Part shown: in pieces, positions 9,101 to 17,145 of the stretch
Layout of the letters: every line of letters begins with the position of its first letter
How positions within the stretch are numbered: the first letter of the stretch is position 1
From: Acidobacteriota bacterium
GTDB taxonomy: Bacteria > Acidobacteriota > Vicinamibacteria > Vicinamibacterales > Fen-181
Reading direction: 5' to 3'
NCBI GenBank assembly: GCA_003170135.1
Contig: PMZR01000119.1
Coordinates: 71,600 to 135,599, forward strand
DNA: 64,000 bases
Notes under the pieces: generated by a model
Told to the model about the DNA's origin: nothing
Databases searched by the model: none
Seen by the model: the letters and a program-made list of their open reading frames with translations, nothing else
Made by a program: the position numbers and the translations under genes

Positions 9101-12100
9101 GCGGGCGACTATTTCACCCATCCGGAGAAGTTGTCGTCTGACCTGCGCGCGTTGTTCGATAAGCACCTCAAGGATGCCATCCCTGCAGAACCTTCGGCCG
9201 GTCGAGGCACGCTGCGCGCCGAAGACTTGGCGCAGTACTCGAAAGGCGATCACCAGTCGTCCCTGCCCCTGGGTACCCACATCGACCTGATGCGCGAAGG
9301 ACACGGCCAGGTTGCAATCAAAGTCCGCACGATTCCGAACGGCGAGGAATGGCGGATCGAGATGGGACACAGGGCCGGCGAGGGCGGGTATGTCTACTCG
9401 GAAGGCTGGCGCTACGTGCAGGAACACGCCATTCCGCGCCAGGGCAAGGCCGATGTCCTCGACACGGGCGAAGTGCAACCGCGGCTTCCGGGCGCTGAGG
9501 GCGTGCGCGATCAGAACATCCCGACACCGGCCGTCGCCGAAGCGCCGTTCGGTCTGACGGCCGGAGCGGGCGAGGCCACCGAGCAGGCATCTCACGGCGA
9601 ACTCGAAGCGGCCGGACAGAAGAACCTGTTTGCGTCGATGGGCACCTCGGGGGGCCGCGCACCTCGAGCCCCGGCGCCCGCACCGGAGGCCGCATCGGAA
9701 CCGCCATTGCGCCCTGCCCCGCCCGAGATGCGCCAGCGGATCGAGGATTGGCTCGCCGGCAAGGGGGGCACCGGCGTGGTGCGGGTCGCACATGACATCG
9801 AGAACACGTTCGGCGCGCCGACCATCCAAGGTGCACGGACTGCCGCGAACCTGTTCCGCATGAAGCTCGCGGAACTCGCACAGAAGGGCGTCAGCGCGGA
9901 GTACGCGCTACGAGAGGCGCGCAACCGGGCGGCTCGGCTGTCCCGCGAACAGACCCTCGCGCTTGCGGATGCGATTGAGGCCGGCGAACCCGTGTCGAAG
10001 GAACTGGAGTCGTGGGTCAAGACGCGCAACGTCCTGTACGACCAGCGCAAGCGTGAACTCGCCCGCCTCGGCATCGACAAGGAGTGGATGGAGAACTACC
10101 TGCCGCACGCCTGGGCCGCCGGCTGGAAAGGTGGCCCGACAACCGTTGAAGGCAAGTTCATTCAGGAATGGTTCGGCCGGCGCACGCTGGAGGGCGGCAA
10201 GCACTTCCTGAAACAGCGCAAGATCCCGACCATGCGCGAGGGCGTCGAAGCGGGCTTCGAGCCGGCCTCGTGGAACCTCGTGGATCTTGACCTGTTGAAG
10301 CTGCGCGAGATGGACAAGTTCATCATGGCGCGGCAACTGCGCGAGGAGATGAAAGCGCAAGGGCTGATTCAGTTCGGGTCGGCGCTCGGTGAACGGCCGG
10401 AAGGACTCGTCCAGATTGACGACCCGATCGGGACCGTCCACGCGCCACCGACCATCACGCTGAAAGAGGCATACGACAAGCAACTCATGGAGGGGTTGCA
10501 GCAATTCGCGGACAGCCTGGGTATTCCACAGACCCGCAAGGTAAACATCGGCGGGACGCGCTGGGGCTACGCCTCGTCGCTCGAGGGCATGGTCACGAAG
10601 TTTGCCGGGCCCGAAACCGTCCTGATGCACGAGATTGGACATTTCATCGACTGGAAGTACGGGCTGAGCAAGGAGTGGATCAAACACCCGTTCTCGAAGG
10701 CGGCCAAGACCGATCCGATGCAGGCCGAACTCCGCGCGCTCGCGGATCTGCGTGCGGAGTCGCAGAGTGCCGACATTACGGAGTCGTTCAAGAAGTACAT
10801 CCGCCGTGGTGAGGAAAAGATTGCGAATCTGGTGCATGCCTACATCTGGAACCCGGAGCGTGCGCGCCAAGTCGCACCGAACGCGTACGCGGCACTCGAC
10901 GGGCTCGTGAGTCGCCATCCGGAATTGCGGCCGCTGCGAACACTCCAGCACTCGCGTTCGCTTGAGCTCGGCAGCGCCAGCGTCGAACGGCAGTTGCCCG
11001 GGCCCGTCCTGCTCGGCCACTACTACGCGAGGCCCGAAGTCGCGCGGCTGTTCAACAACTACCTGCGGCCCGGACTCGCCGGCCGGTCGGCCATCTTCGA
11101 CGGCTACCGCTGGATCGGCAACAACCTGAATCAGCTGCAACTCGGGTTCTCCGCGTTCCACGCCGGCACGAGTGCGATCAATGCCGTGTCGTCGAAGGTG
11201 GCGCTGGCGCTCGAACACCTGGCCGAAGGCCAACCGGGTCCCGCCGCGTTGAAGCTGGCGGAAGCGCCCTTCGCGTGGTTCACGGATGCGATGAAAGGCG
11301 CGAAGGCGATCCGCGAATACGAAACCGCGAACGCCGGGGCGCTCGAGTTGTCCGACGTCACGCGCCAGATCATCGAAGGTGGCGGGCGGGTCCGCATGGA
11401 TTCGATGTACCTCAACGATTCCGTGCGCGCGTTCACGCAGGCGATCCATGACCCGAACGGCCTCCGGAAAGCTGGGGCGCTGTGGCATGTCCTGCCGGCG
11501 GCGCTCGAGCTATCAGCCAAGCCCGTGATGCAGTGGTACGTGCCGCGCCTCAAGATCGCAGCCTTCCTCGACCTCGCCGAAAAGGAGATCGGACGGTTGG
11601 GGCCGGCGGCCGAACTCGCGGACGTGCGGGACGTGCTCGCGCGGTCGTGGGACAGCATCGACAACCGGTTCGGGCAGTTGGTGTACGACAACCTGTTCTG
11701 GCCGCGCGTCGTCAAGGATCTCGGCATGGCGAGCGTGCGGTCGATCGGCTGGAACCTCGGCACGTTCCGCGAACTCGGCGGCGGACTCAAGGACGTGGTT
11801 CGCCGGCCGCTCCCGGGCGGGCGCGAGGTGCGGACGATCGGCGGCGAGCCGCGCCTTGATCCGCTCGTCAGTCACCGCACGGCGTTCTTCGCCGGCATGA
11901 CGTTCACGGTCGGCCTGCTCGGGGCGCTGTACCAGGTCGCGCATACCGGCGAGTGGCCGGGCGAGCTGCGGGATTACTTCTTCCCGAAGACCGGGCGCAA
12001 GACCCCACAGGGCGACGATGAGCGCGTGTCGCTGCCCTCGTACATGAAAGACGTGTACGCGTTCGGCCGGGCGCCCATCACCACGCTCAGCCACAAGGCG

Positions 12101-12766
12101 CACCCGGAGATCGGGCTCCTGCTGGACACCTGGCGCAACGAGGACTACTACGGCAACGAGATCCGCAACGCGGACGATCCGTGGGTGCAGCAGGCCAGGC
12201 AGTACTTCGATTACCTCACCAAGCAAGCCGTGCCCATCAGCGTGCGGAACCTCTTACAGCGCCGGCAAACAGGGGGCACGCTGGGCGGTCAGGCCGAGAG
12301 CGTGGTGGGCATCAGCCCGGCACCCGCGTTGCTGACGCGGTCGGCGGCCGAAGAAAAGATCCGCGACTACCTGGGACCGATGCACCGGAGTTTCGAGCAA
12401 GCGGCCGTCGCGGACCAGCGCCGGGAGTACCGGCAGGGCTTGCAGCAGGGCGGCGACATCGGCGCGGAGCAAATGGCCGGGGCTCGGGCAACGGGCTTGC
12501 TGACGCCGCAATCGGTCAAGCGCATGCAGCAGGAGCGGCACTTCACAGGCCTCGATTTCGGGTTCCCGCGCCTGACGCTTGACCAGGCATTCCACGTCTA
12601 CGACGTGATGACGCCGGCCGAACGGTGGCGGTTCAAGAGCCGGCTCGAGATGAAATACCGGGCCGCGCATCTCCCGCCGGCTGAACGGACCGAGATGCAC
12701 GAACGCCTCGATCGCGCGCGGGCGTTGCCGGCGTCCCCGAAGGAACCGGCGGGCGGTGGGCAATGA
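6197..12766 (+). CDS. Giant phage-type polyvalent protein (ParB-like, two zincin-like domains, LPD38-like C-terminus)
   Basis: A 2189-aa multidomain protein starting immediately after the previous stop. In order: an N-terminal low-complexity region with three GFDF(G/E)GI motifs (about residues 8, 24 and 285); a ParB/Srx-like domain (about 376-465) with DGHQRV near 438; a metallopeptidase-like segment with HEIAH at 915-919; a second zincin-like motif, HEIGH at 1478-1482; a region with LGFSAFHAGTSAINAVSSK (about 1650); a hydrophobic helix near 1895; and a C-terminal PITTLSHKAHPEIGLL segment typical of polyvalent-protein-associated domain 38. Such polyvalent proteins are carried by phages and conjugative elements and are thought to enter the new host with the DNA. 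The stop overlaps the next start by 4 bp. Confidence 0.8.
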   Translation: MPGQDPQGFDFGGISKAQAPAGAGFDFEGIMPASKVRPTLQARGITDPQSVRVTEPPAEDLVDDPIGKLFVAGAKKLAPVIQAVGNWIAPATREAPAPAPSSTVPAQTAGRVLSTAGEIVRGGVEFPARVAADVSGITQAVQTLRGQQPTGVVAPGIAAQIQQGATQVKAAALKLQQAKTQTEQEQAVNELMFRITALPADVAGVPVSQIRDDITKGDYTHAAGLSLGVATVFGGLHALKVGARRAQAGPPVEVRAEAQRILTGEPRDLRTEAAPQGTAAPAGFDFEGIAKAGGSTAVAGPEFAPVGSEPVAAPKSAVVPNPNEPIEPMADVVGATQRMRAENPRLEQDAQQLATRMRAAVSPEPPRTGPTDQPAAPVYARIDAGQIRLSPGEYQFKASDVRGETGRLRDVQTWDPLQAQTTPVLLHERLDGTLYVADGHQRVNLAQRLEAKGVEVPPLNAVVLREADGWTAPEVRRTAALLNVRQDSASPIDIAKLLRERPLTEADRASIPRGNVYGERFRQAEDLAKLGDAAFQAVVNGEVEPAFARFVGQHLTDPAEQVAAIRALRDADLPNAFQAEQFVKALKTDEFSKAVEGDLFGEHVVAASLAKEKAQVLDAVRRQLASQKSAFGNALRNESRLREAGNVLATGENERLAGEAGRFQGLLTAFVDKSGHTQQALAEAARRLHAGEAKPAEVVTDVIAALEKDWRDAGGVRPSGEALRPAGVRPEDPGDRGTGGLVPPPNAPAVAPAVEPSGIAPAAIPEVVRAVLRKEFPNFPAARWAQDGTTLVQLPDEGQATAFRINVHADPPTVEAIGGASRQLQTFLQKRFADIVKRHPSVREALAAEPAERPAAPGAASSIVRSIPAPAGWKLEVGRTRTKEGHTAEAEVDWQGKRIVFSDQKHLDNPEIRNHEIAHVLIETLPDAKQKALFDDYIALKSQTAAWKKYGADWIVKNQFHREEIAMDAGDYFTHPEKLSSDLRALFDKHLKDAIPAEPSAGRGTLRAEDLAQYSKGDHQSSLPLGTHIDLMREGHGQVAIKVRTIPNGEEWRIEMGHRAGEGGYVYSEGWRYVQEHAIPRQGKADVLDTGEVQPRLPGAEGVRDQNIPTPAVAEAPFGLTAGAGEATEQASHGELEAAGQKNLFASMGTSGGRAPRAPAPAPEAASEPPLRPAPPEMRQRIEDWLAGKGGTGVVRVAHDIENTFGAPTIQGARTAANLFRMKLAELAQKGVSAEYALREARNRAARLSREQTLALADAIEAGEPVSKELESWVKTRNVLYDQRKRELARLGIDKEWMENYLPHAWAAGWKGGPTTVEGKFIQEWFGRRTLEGGKHFLKQRKIPTMREGVEAGFEPASWNLVDLDLLKLREMDKFIMARQLREEMKAQGLIQFGSALGERPEGLVQIDDPIGTVHAPPTITLKEAYDKQLMEGLQQFADSLGIPQTRKVNIGGTRWGYASSLEGMVTKFAGPETVLMHEIGHFIDWKYGLSKEWIKHPFSKAAKTDPMQAELRALADLRAESQSADITESFKKYIRRGEEKIANLVHAYIWNPERARQVAPNAYAALDGLVSRHPELRPLRTLQHSRSLELGSASVERQLPGPVLLGHYYARPEVARLFNNYLRPGLAGRSAIFDGYRWIGNNLNQLQLGFSAFHAGTSAINAVSSKVALALEHLAEGQPGPAALKLAEAPFAWFTDAMKGAKAIREYETANAGALELSDVTRQIIEGGGRVRMDSMYLNDSVRAFTQAIHDPNGLRKAGALWHVLPAALELSAKPVMQWYVPRLKIAAFLDLAEKEIGRLGPAAELADVRDVLARSWDSIDNRFGQLVYDNLFWPRVVKDLGMASVRSIGWNLGTFRELGGGLKDVVRRPLPGGREVRTIGGEPRLDPLVSHRTAFFAGMTFTVGLLGALYQVAHTGEWPGELRDYFFPKTGRKTPQGDDERVSLPSYMKDVYAFGRAPITTLSHKAHPEIGLLLDTWRNEDYYGNEIRNADDPWVQQARQYFDYLTKQAVPISVRNLLQRRQTGGTLGGQAESVVGISPAPALLTRSAAEEKIRDYLGPMHRSFEQAAVADQRREYRQGLQQGGDIGAEQMAGARATGLLTPQSVKRMQQERHFTGLDFGFPRLTLDQAFHVYDVMTPAERWRFKSRLEMKYRAAHLPPAERTEMHERLDRARALPASPKEPAGGGQ

Positions 12767-13137
12767 CCGCGTCATGCGTGGCCAGGCGAGCGACAGTTGA
12801 CCAGACGATGCTCCAGGCGCTCAACCAGGCGCGGCGTGCGGGCTACCTCGTGACGCGCTGCCCACACTGCGGCGGGCCGCTTGTCCACTCCAAGCAGCGC
12901 CAGGGCGGCGCGCGGTGTTTCCGTTGCCGCGCGAGGGTTGACGAGAACATCCGCGGCGGGTTCAGGCGGTGTGGGTTCTGCGGGGGCTCGCTGGCCGGGT
13001 TGCCGTTGCAGGCCTCGCTCTGCCGCCGCTGTGCGGCGGTGCCGGCCAAGCAACGCAAACGGCGGCTTCTCAGGCGCGCGGAGGCGTCCGAGGGTCATAG
13101 TGGCGGGGCGGGCATTTTCGCATCAGAAACACCCTGA
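12763..13137 (+). CDS. Double zinc-ribbon protein
   Basis: 124 aa, beginning at an ATG that overlaps the stop of the giant gene. Two zinc ribbons are visible: CPHCGG followed by CFRC (about residues 34-56), and CGFCGG followed by CRRC (about 68-86). The tail is Arg/Lys-rich. This pattern suggests a nucleic-acid or protein-binding adaptor. The target is unknown. Confidence 0.65.
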   Translation: MTASCVARRATVDQTMLQALNQARRAGYLVTRCPHCGGPLVHSKQRQGGARCFRCRARVDENIRGGFRRCGFCGGSLAGLPLQASLCRRCAAVPAKQRKRRLLRRAEASEGHSGGAGIFASETP

Positions 13138-13181
13138 TTCTATTGACGATTTTTGGGGGACTTCGGACGGTCCGGGATCCG

Positions 13182-13406
13182 ATGATGCAACCAGTAGCCA
13201 CGATCGACCGGCGGGGACCGGCGGCAACCGAGCGGGGGGCCAACCTACCGCCCGAACTGCGCGAGTTCATCGACCGGGCCGTGGTGCCGGCGCTGCTCGA
13301 GCGATTCCTGGCGGAAATGAGGCAGGACGGCCCTCAAGATCTTTATTTGCATCGAGAAACCGATTGGACGGGTCTAGAATGCGCCGCATGGCAGAAAAAC
13401 CGGTAG
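13182..13406 (+). CDS. Small hypothetical protein of integrative elements
   Basis: 74 aa from ATG 13182; an in-frame TTG at 13143 and a second ATG at 13185 are alternatives. The segment [20 protein letters not shown] recalls a short helical motif I have seen in small genes next to recombinases in islands. Its end overlaps the start of the next gene by 19 bp in another frame. Function is unknown, and the gene call is moderate. Confidence 0.45.
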   Translation: MMQPVATIDRRGPAATERGANLPPELREFIDRAVVPALLERFLAEMRQDGPQDLYLHRETDWTGLECAAWQKNR

Positions 13407-14389
13407 TCGCTCACATTGCGTACGACGGCGACGCGCTCCGGGACGGCAGCATGGACGTGCGCGATCTCGCGCCTGCGCTGCTGGCGTTGGGAGACCTGTT
13501 GCAAGGCGCAAATCGCGTGCTGAACGGCGACAAGGCGACATTGGCGGTGAGGGTTCAGTCCGATTTCAAGAGCGGTTCGTTCGACGTTGACCTGATGCTG
13601 CTCCAGAGCATCGTCATGCAGGCAATGTCGTTCCTCGGCAGTGACACCATCAAGACGGCCAAGGAGATCGCCGCGTATGTGGGGCTGACCCCGGGTGCCG
13701 AGGTGAACTTGCTTGGCTTCCTTAAATGGCTCAAGGGGGCCAAGCCACAATCGACGACAACTCTGCAGAACGGCAACTTGGAAATCAGCGTGGTTGGAGA
13801 CAACAACCGGGTGACCGTCAAGGTTGTGCAACCCCAGGTGTACCAGATTGCCAGCGATCCGGTCTGCCGCGCGTCCGCAGAGCAGGTTGTAAAGCCGCTC
13901 TTGGTCGAGGGCATTGACACGTTCGAGACGCGGCGCGGGAAACAGGTGATTGAGGAGGTGACGAAGGATGACTTGCGGTCGTTCGAGTTGCCAGCACCAC
14001 CGACCCAAGAACTTGAACCGATTCCACCCCAAACGCAGCTCGTTGAGATCGTGAAGCCGTCGTTTGATGAAGGTCTAACTTGGACGTTTTCAGATGGCAG
14101 TGGCGGCAGGTTCGACGCCGTAATGAAGGATCCGGCGTTTATTGCGCGAGTAAAGAGCGGCGAAGACTTCCGGATTGGCGATCTGTTGAAGGTAACGATC
14201 GCAACGCATCAGTCGCTCACTACAACCGGTCTTAGAACTCGGAAAGACGTCGTCGAGGTTGTTGAAGAACTGAAGGTGCCACGGCAAGCGCAGCTGTTGC
14301 CAGCTCCCAAGTTCAGACCGCTCGCCCTGCCCGGAGAACCGCAACCAACCAAGGCCACCCGAGGGCGCCGCCCCAAGAAGGGGGACTAA
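13388..14389 (+). CDS. Conserved hypothetical protein next to the integrase (cargo candidate)
   Basis: 333 aa from ATG 13388 (ATG 13379, three codons earlier, is possible). The N-terminus ([20 protein letters not shown], then [19 protein letters not shown]) belongs to a family I have seen only as hypothetical proteins in diverse bacteria. A following segment, [16 protein letters not shown], looks like a beta-rich core. Residues 75-115 hold a hydrophobic stretch, and the C-terminus is basic (RGRRPKKGD). It has no catalytic motif that I recognise. It lies between the phage-type module and the recombinase, where accessory cargo such as defence or exclusion genes is often found. That role is inference only. 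Confidence 0.65.
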   Translation: MAEKPVVAHIAYDGDALRDGSMDVRDLAPALLALGDLLQGANRVLNGDKATLAVRVQSDFKSGSFDVDLMLLQSIVMQAMSFLGSDTIKTAKEIAAYVGLTPGAEVNLLGFLKWLKGAKPQSTTTLQNGNLEISVVGDNNRVTVKVVQPQVYQIASDPVCRASAEQVVKPLLVEGIDTFETRRGKQVIEEVTKDDLRSFELPAPPTQELEPIPPQTQLVEIVKPSFDEGLTWTFSDGSGGRFDAVMKDPAFIARVKSGEDFRIGDLLKVTIATHQSLTTTGLRTRKDVVEVVEELKVPRQAQLLPAPKFRPLALPGEPQPTKATRGRRPKKGD

Positions 14390-14404
14390 GCGGAACCCCC
14401 CACA

Positions 14405-16069
14405 ATGCGAGTCTCCATCTACGCGCGGTATTCGACGGACCTTCAGCGCGAAACCTCGTTGGAGGATCAGATTGCCGTCGCCCGGCGGTACGCGCGCGAG
14501 CATGGCTGGCACGTCGTTGAGGAGTGCATCTTCACGGATGCGGGGATCTCGGGCGGGTCGGTGGACGGGCGGCACGGGCTCCAGGCGCTCCTCGTCGCGG
14601 CGGGTCGGGATCCACGCCCGTTCGACGTGCTACTGGTCGATGACAGTTCACGCATCGCGCGAGACCTGGCTGACGCCATCCGCGTGATGCAGCAGCTTCG
14701 ATTCTTCGGCGTGCGCGTCCTCTACCTGTCGCAAGGGATTGATAGCGACCATGAGCAGGCCGAGTCACTGATCGCCATGCACGGGTTGATCGACTCGCTG
14801 TACTTGCGGGAGTTGGCGAAGAAGACGAAGCGCGGCCTCGCCGGACAGCTGGAGCGGGGGTTCTCGACCGGGGGCCGCATCTACGGGTATCGGACGGTGG
14901 CGGTCGTTGATCCGAGCGGGCGCTGTGATCCGAACGGCCAGCCGGCGCTGCTGGGCAAGCGGTTGGAGGTTGACCCGGCCGAGGCGCTGATCGTCGTCCG
15001 CATCTTCACGCAGTACGCGGAGGGGTGCGGGGTTCCGACCATCCTGCGGCGCCTGAACCAGAACGGCGTGGCCGCGCCGCGGGGGCAACGGCTGTGGGCG
15101 CCGAACGCGGTTCGCCGCATGCTCGGGAACGAGCGGTATCGCGGGGTGCAGATTTGGGGTCAGCGAACCTGGCAACGGGTGCCCACGACCAATCGCAAGG
15201 TCGCGCGAGCGGTGCCGCGTGCTGACTGGTGCGTGAAGGAACAGCCGCACCTGCGGATCGTGTCTGAGGATTTGTGGCAACGGGTGCAGGACCGACGGGC
15301 GTACGTCAAACGGGCTTTTGGAATTCAGACGAAGCCGGGCGGGACGCTAGTTCGCGGTCGGAGCGCGGTGTTGCACTCCCCGCACCTGTTCGGCGGGTTG
15401 ATGACGTGTGCGGTCTGCGGTGGGCCGGTGGCGATCGTCTCGGGTGGCAAGGGGTCGCCGCGGTACGGGTGCGCGCGAGCTCACCGCGTCGGACCAGAGG
15501 CGTGCACAAACGGGCTGACGATCCGGGCGAAGGTGGCCGATCCGATTCTGCTCTCCGGCTTGCGGGCGGCCTTGCTGGAACCTGACACCCTGCGGTACGT
15601 GACCGATGCGCTCGGGGCGGCGTTGAATCGAGTGCTGAACGAACGGCCCAGACTCCGGGTCGAGGCGCAGGCCAAGCGGGACACGGCGAGTCGCCGGCTG
15701 GCGAATCTGGTTCGGGCGGTGGCCGAGGGCGGGGCGATGCCGACGCTCCTCGAAGCGATTGCCCGGCATGAAACCGACGTGCGGGCGGCCGATGACGAAC
15801 TGGCGTCCCTGCTCCAACCCGTCGAGGACCGCATGGTCGTCATGCCGGCGTGGGTCCGGCAGCAGTTGAGCGACCTGGCGGCGTTGCTGTCGCAGGCGCC
15901 AGAACGCACGAAGACGGAACTCCTGCGCCTGAATGTCCACGTTGCGCTTGAGCCCGCCTCAGAGGGCGGCCGGGCTTTCCTGCGGGCCAACGGGACAGGC
16001 GACCTTGCCAGCCTCACACTTCCCCACTCATTGCCGAGTGCGCTTAGGGGCCTATCGGACCCTCGATGA
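14405..16069 (+). CDS. Large serine recombinase / integrase
   Basis: 554 aa. The N-terminal resolvase-type catalytic domain begins with YARYSTDLQ, placing the nucleophile at Ser10, with DDSSRIARD near residue 80 also typical. A recombinase domain follows (about 170-290, with FTQYAEGCGVPTILRRLNQ). A zinc ribbon (CAVCGG near 338, then a Cys-rich YGCARAH to EACTN segment) and a coiled-coil helical tail (about 415-480) complete the large serine integrase architecture. It should catalyse site-specific integration between attP and attB using a 2-bp crossover. The last few codons and the TGA stop are shared with the broken host activator gene on the other strand, so the C-terminus is set by the junction. 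Confidence 0.92.
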   Translation: MRVSIYARYSTDLQRETSLEDQIAVARRYAREHGWHVVEECIFTDAGISGGSVDGRHGLQALLVAAGRDPRPFDVLLVDDSSRIARDLADAIRVMQQLRFFGVRVLYLSQGIDSDHEQAESLIAMHGLIDSLYLRELAKKTKRGLAGQLERGFSTGGRIYGYRTVAVVDPSGRCDPNGQPALLGKRLEVDPAEALIVVRIFTQYAEGCGVPTILRRLNQNGVAAPRGQRLWAPNAVRRMLGNERYRGVQIWGQRTWQRVPTTNRKVARAVPRADWCVKEQPHLRIVSEDLWQRVQDRRAYVKRAFGIQTKPGGTLVRGRSAVLHSPHLFGGLMTCAVCGGPVAIVSGGKGSPRYGCARAHRVGPEACTNGLTIRAKVADPILLSGLRAALLEPDTLRYVTDALGAALNRVLNERPRLRVEAQAKRDTASRRLANLVRAVAEGGAMPTLLEAIARHETDVRAADDELASLLQPVEDRMVVMPAWVRQQLSDLAALLSQAPERTKTELLRLNVHVALEPASEGGRAFLRANGTGDLASLTLPHSLPSALRGLSDPR

Positions 16070-16601
16070 GTACCGTGAAGTCCGTCGCCGCCACCCGCGC
16101 GATGCGCTCCCTCAATGCGTGCATCGCGGCACCCGACCCGATGAGCGGAACGGCGGCATCGGGACGCGAACCGCCGCCGGCCAGTGCTGGCCGGGGGCGC
16201 CCACGCGACAGGTGCTCTATCTCAACGACCAGCGCACCAATTGCGGCCAGCGCTTCGAGCATCTGGCGATCCCACGGGCCCAGGACATGACCTGGCTCGA
16301 TTCGCGCGTCCAGGCTGACCGCTCGAGAACCGTCGCTCGTCGCCACGGGCAAGGTCAGTACCTCACCTGCCGCCGCGCACCAGGAGGTGGGTCTTGCCTC
16401 GCGCAACTCCGCCCATCGCAGTGGGAGCAGCTGGCGGGCACCCCGCTCGAACACCTTTCGAAGGGCATACGGGTCGGGCTCCTCCTGCAGGGTACGAGTC
16501 AGGGTGGTCAGTAGCCCCGCCCACGCGTTGCGCCGGTCCTTGCCGCGGACCCATGACCGAGCCGCGACACCCGAAACGGGCGATGCCGGTCCCTGGTTCA
16601 T
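16044..16601 (-). pseudogene. Sigma-54-dependent activator, N-terminal fragment cut by the element
   Basis: 185 residues from ATG 16601, which has AGAGGA at the right distance; the residues after the junction are element-encoded. The N-terminal ~120 residues look like a GAF-type sensory domain. Then comes the start of the AAA+ module (PLIGSGAAMHALRERIARVA, then TDFTVLIEG). In an intact activator the next residues would be GESGxGKE. The rest of the ATPase, including the GAFTGA loop, and the Fis-type HTH are missing and presumably lie beyond the left end of the element. As integrated, the protein cannot activate sigma-54 RNA polymerase. Excision would restore it. Confidence 0.85.
16050..16070. 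other. attR junction of the element in a sigma-54 activator gene
   Basis: To the right, the minus strand reads as a normal sigma-54 activator up to the residues TDFTVLIEG, just before the expected GESGxGKE Walker A motif. To the left, the same frame continues only as PIGP and a stop at 16044-16046, and the recombinase frame runs across. The crossover must lie close to 16055-16062. The exact core dinucleotide cannot be fixed without the left end or the empty site. Confidence 0.8.
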
Positions 16602-16776
16602 GGCCATTCCTCTGAATGCACGTGATCCGGTCACCCTCCGTGCTACGAAAGCCGTGCCAGACGATGGCGCGAGGGAATTTGGCGCGTTCTCGGGTCAGGG
16701 CCGACGAGCGACGGGGCGCGGTCGGGTAGCAACTACTCGAGCTCTCCGGATTCCCGGTTCATTGCGCGGGAATCGG

Positions 16777-17145
16777 CTACCCGTTCATGGCCTGGTCCGA
16801 CGCGCGATCACCCCGGTTCCCCTCGCCGTCGTCGGGGACGGGAAACGACTGATCGAAGGCGAGGCCGGCGCGGTACCGGACGCCGCTCGAATGATCGAGC
16901 GCTGAGACGAAGCAGCGAAGGACCGTGCCCCGGATGGTGTGATGGCAACCGACGCCGACCAGGTGCAGCACGATCGATGCGCCAGGCACCAGTCGAGCCG
17001 CGCCCTCGACCAGCGCCCCGCCTTTCGAGAGGTCGAGGAGTTTCACGTCGCGCCCGGGCCGGAGGCGCGCGGCCACCAGCCAGGCGCACTGATCGGATGT
17101 CTTGCGCGGCCACGACCGCCGTTCGCCGAACGCTTTCGCACTCAT
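16777..17145 (-). CDS. PilZ-domain protein
   Basis: 122 aa from ATG 17145, overlapping the stop of the pseudopilin gene upstream by 4 bp. The PilZ signature is present: an N-terminal Arg cluster (GERRSWPR) and DLSKGG near residue 40, which together bind cyclic di-GMP in the family. It is a stand-alone PilZ domain with a short acidic tail. Coupling to the fimT and comEA genes suggests it links c-di-GMP to pilus or competence functions. Confidence 0.8.
   Translation of the reverse strand: MSAKAFGERRSWPRKTSDQCAWLVAARLRPGRDVKLLDLSKGGALVEGAARLVPGASIVLHLVGVGCHHTIRGTVLRCFVSALDHSSGVRYRAGLAFDQSFPVPDDGEGNRGDRASDQAMNG

Larger units (their letters stand above)
1..16069 (+). mobile_element. Right-hand part of an integrated phage-like element with a large serine recombinase
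   Basis: All genes from the window edge to 16069 lie on the + strand, many overlapping by 4 bp. They include a replication protein (980-3286), a putative phage internal protein and a giant polyvalent protein (4811-12766), and a large serine recombinase (14405-16069). The recombinase stops exactly where a host sigma-54 activator gene on the opposite strand is broken, which defines one end of the element. No capsid, portal, tail, terminase or conjugation gene is visible here. The left end, and perhaps those genes, lies before position 1. It could be a prophage, a phage-plasmid or a phage satellite. Confidence 0.85.
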
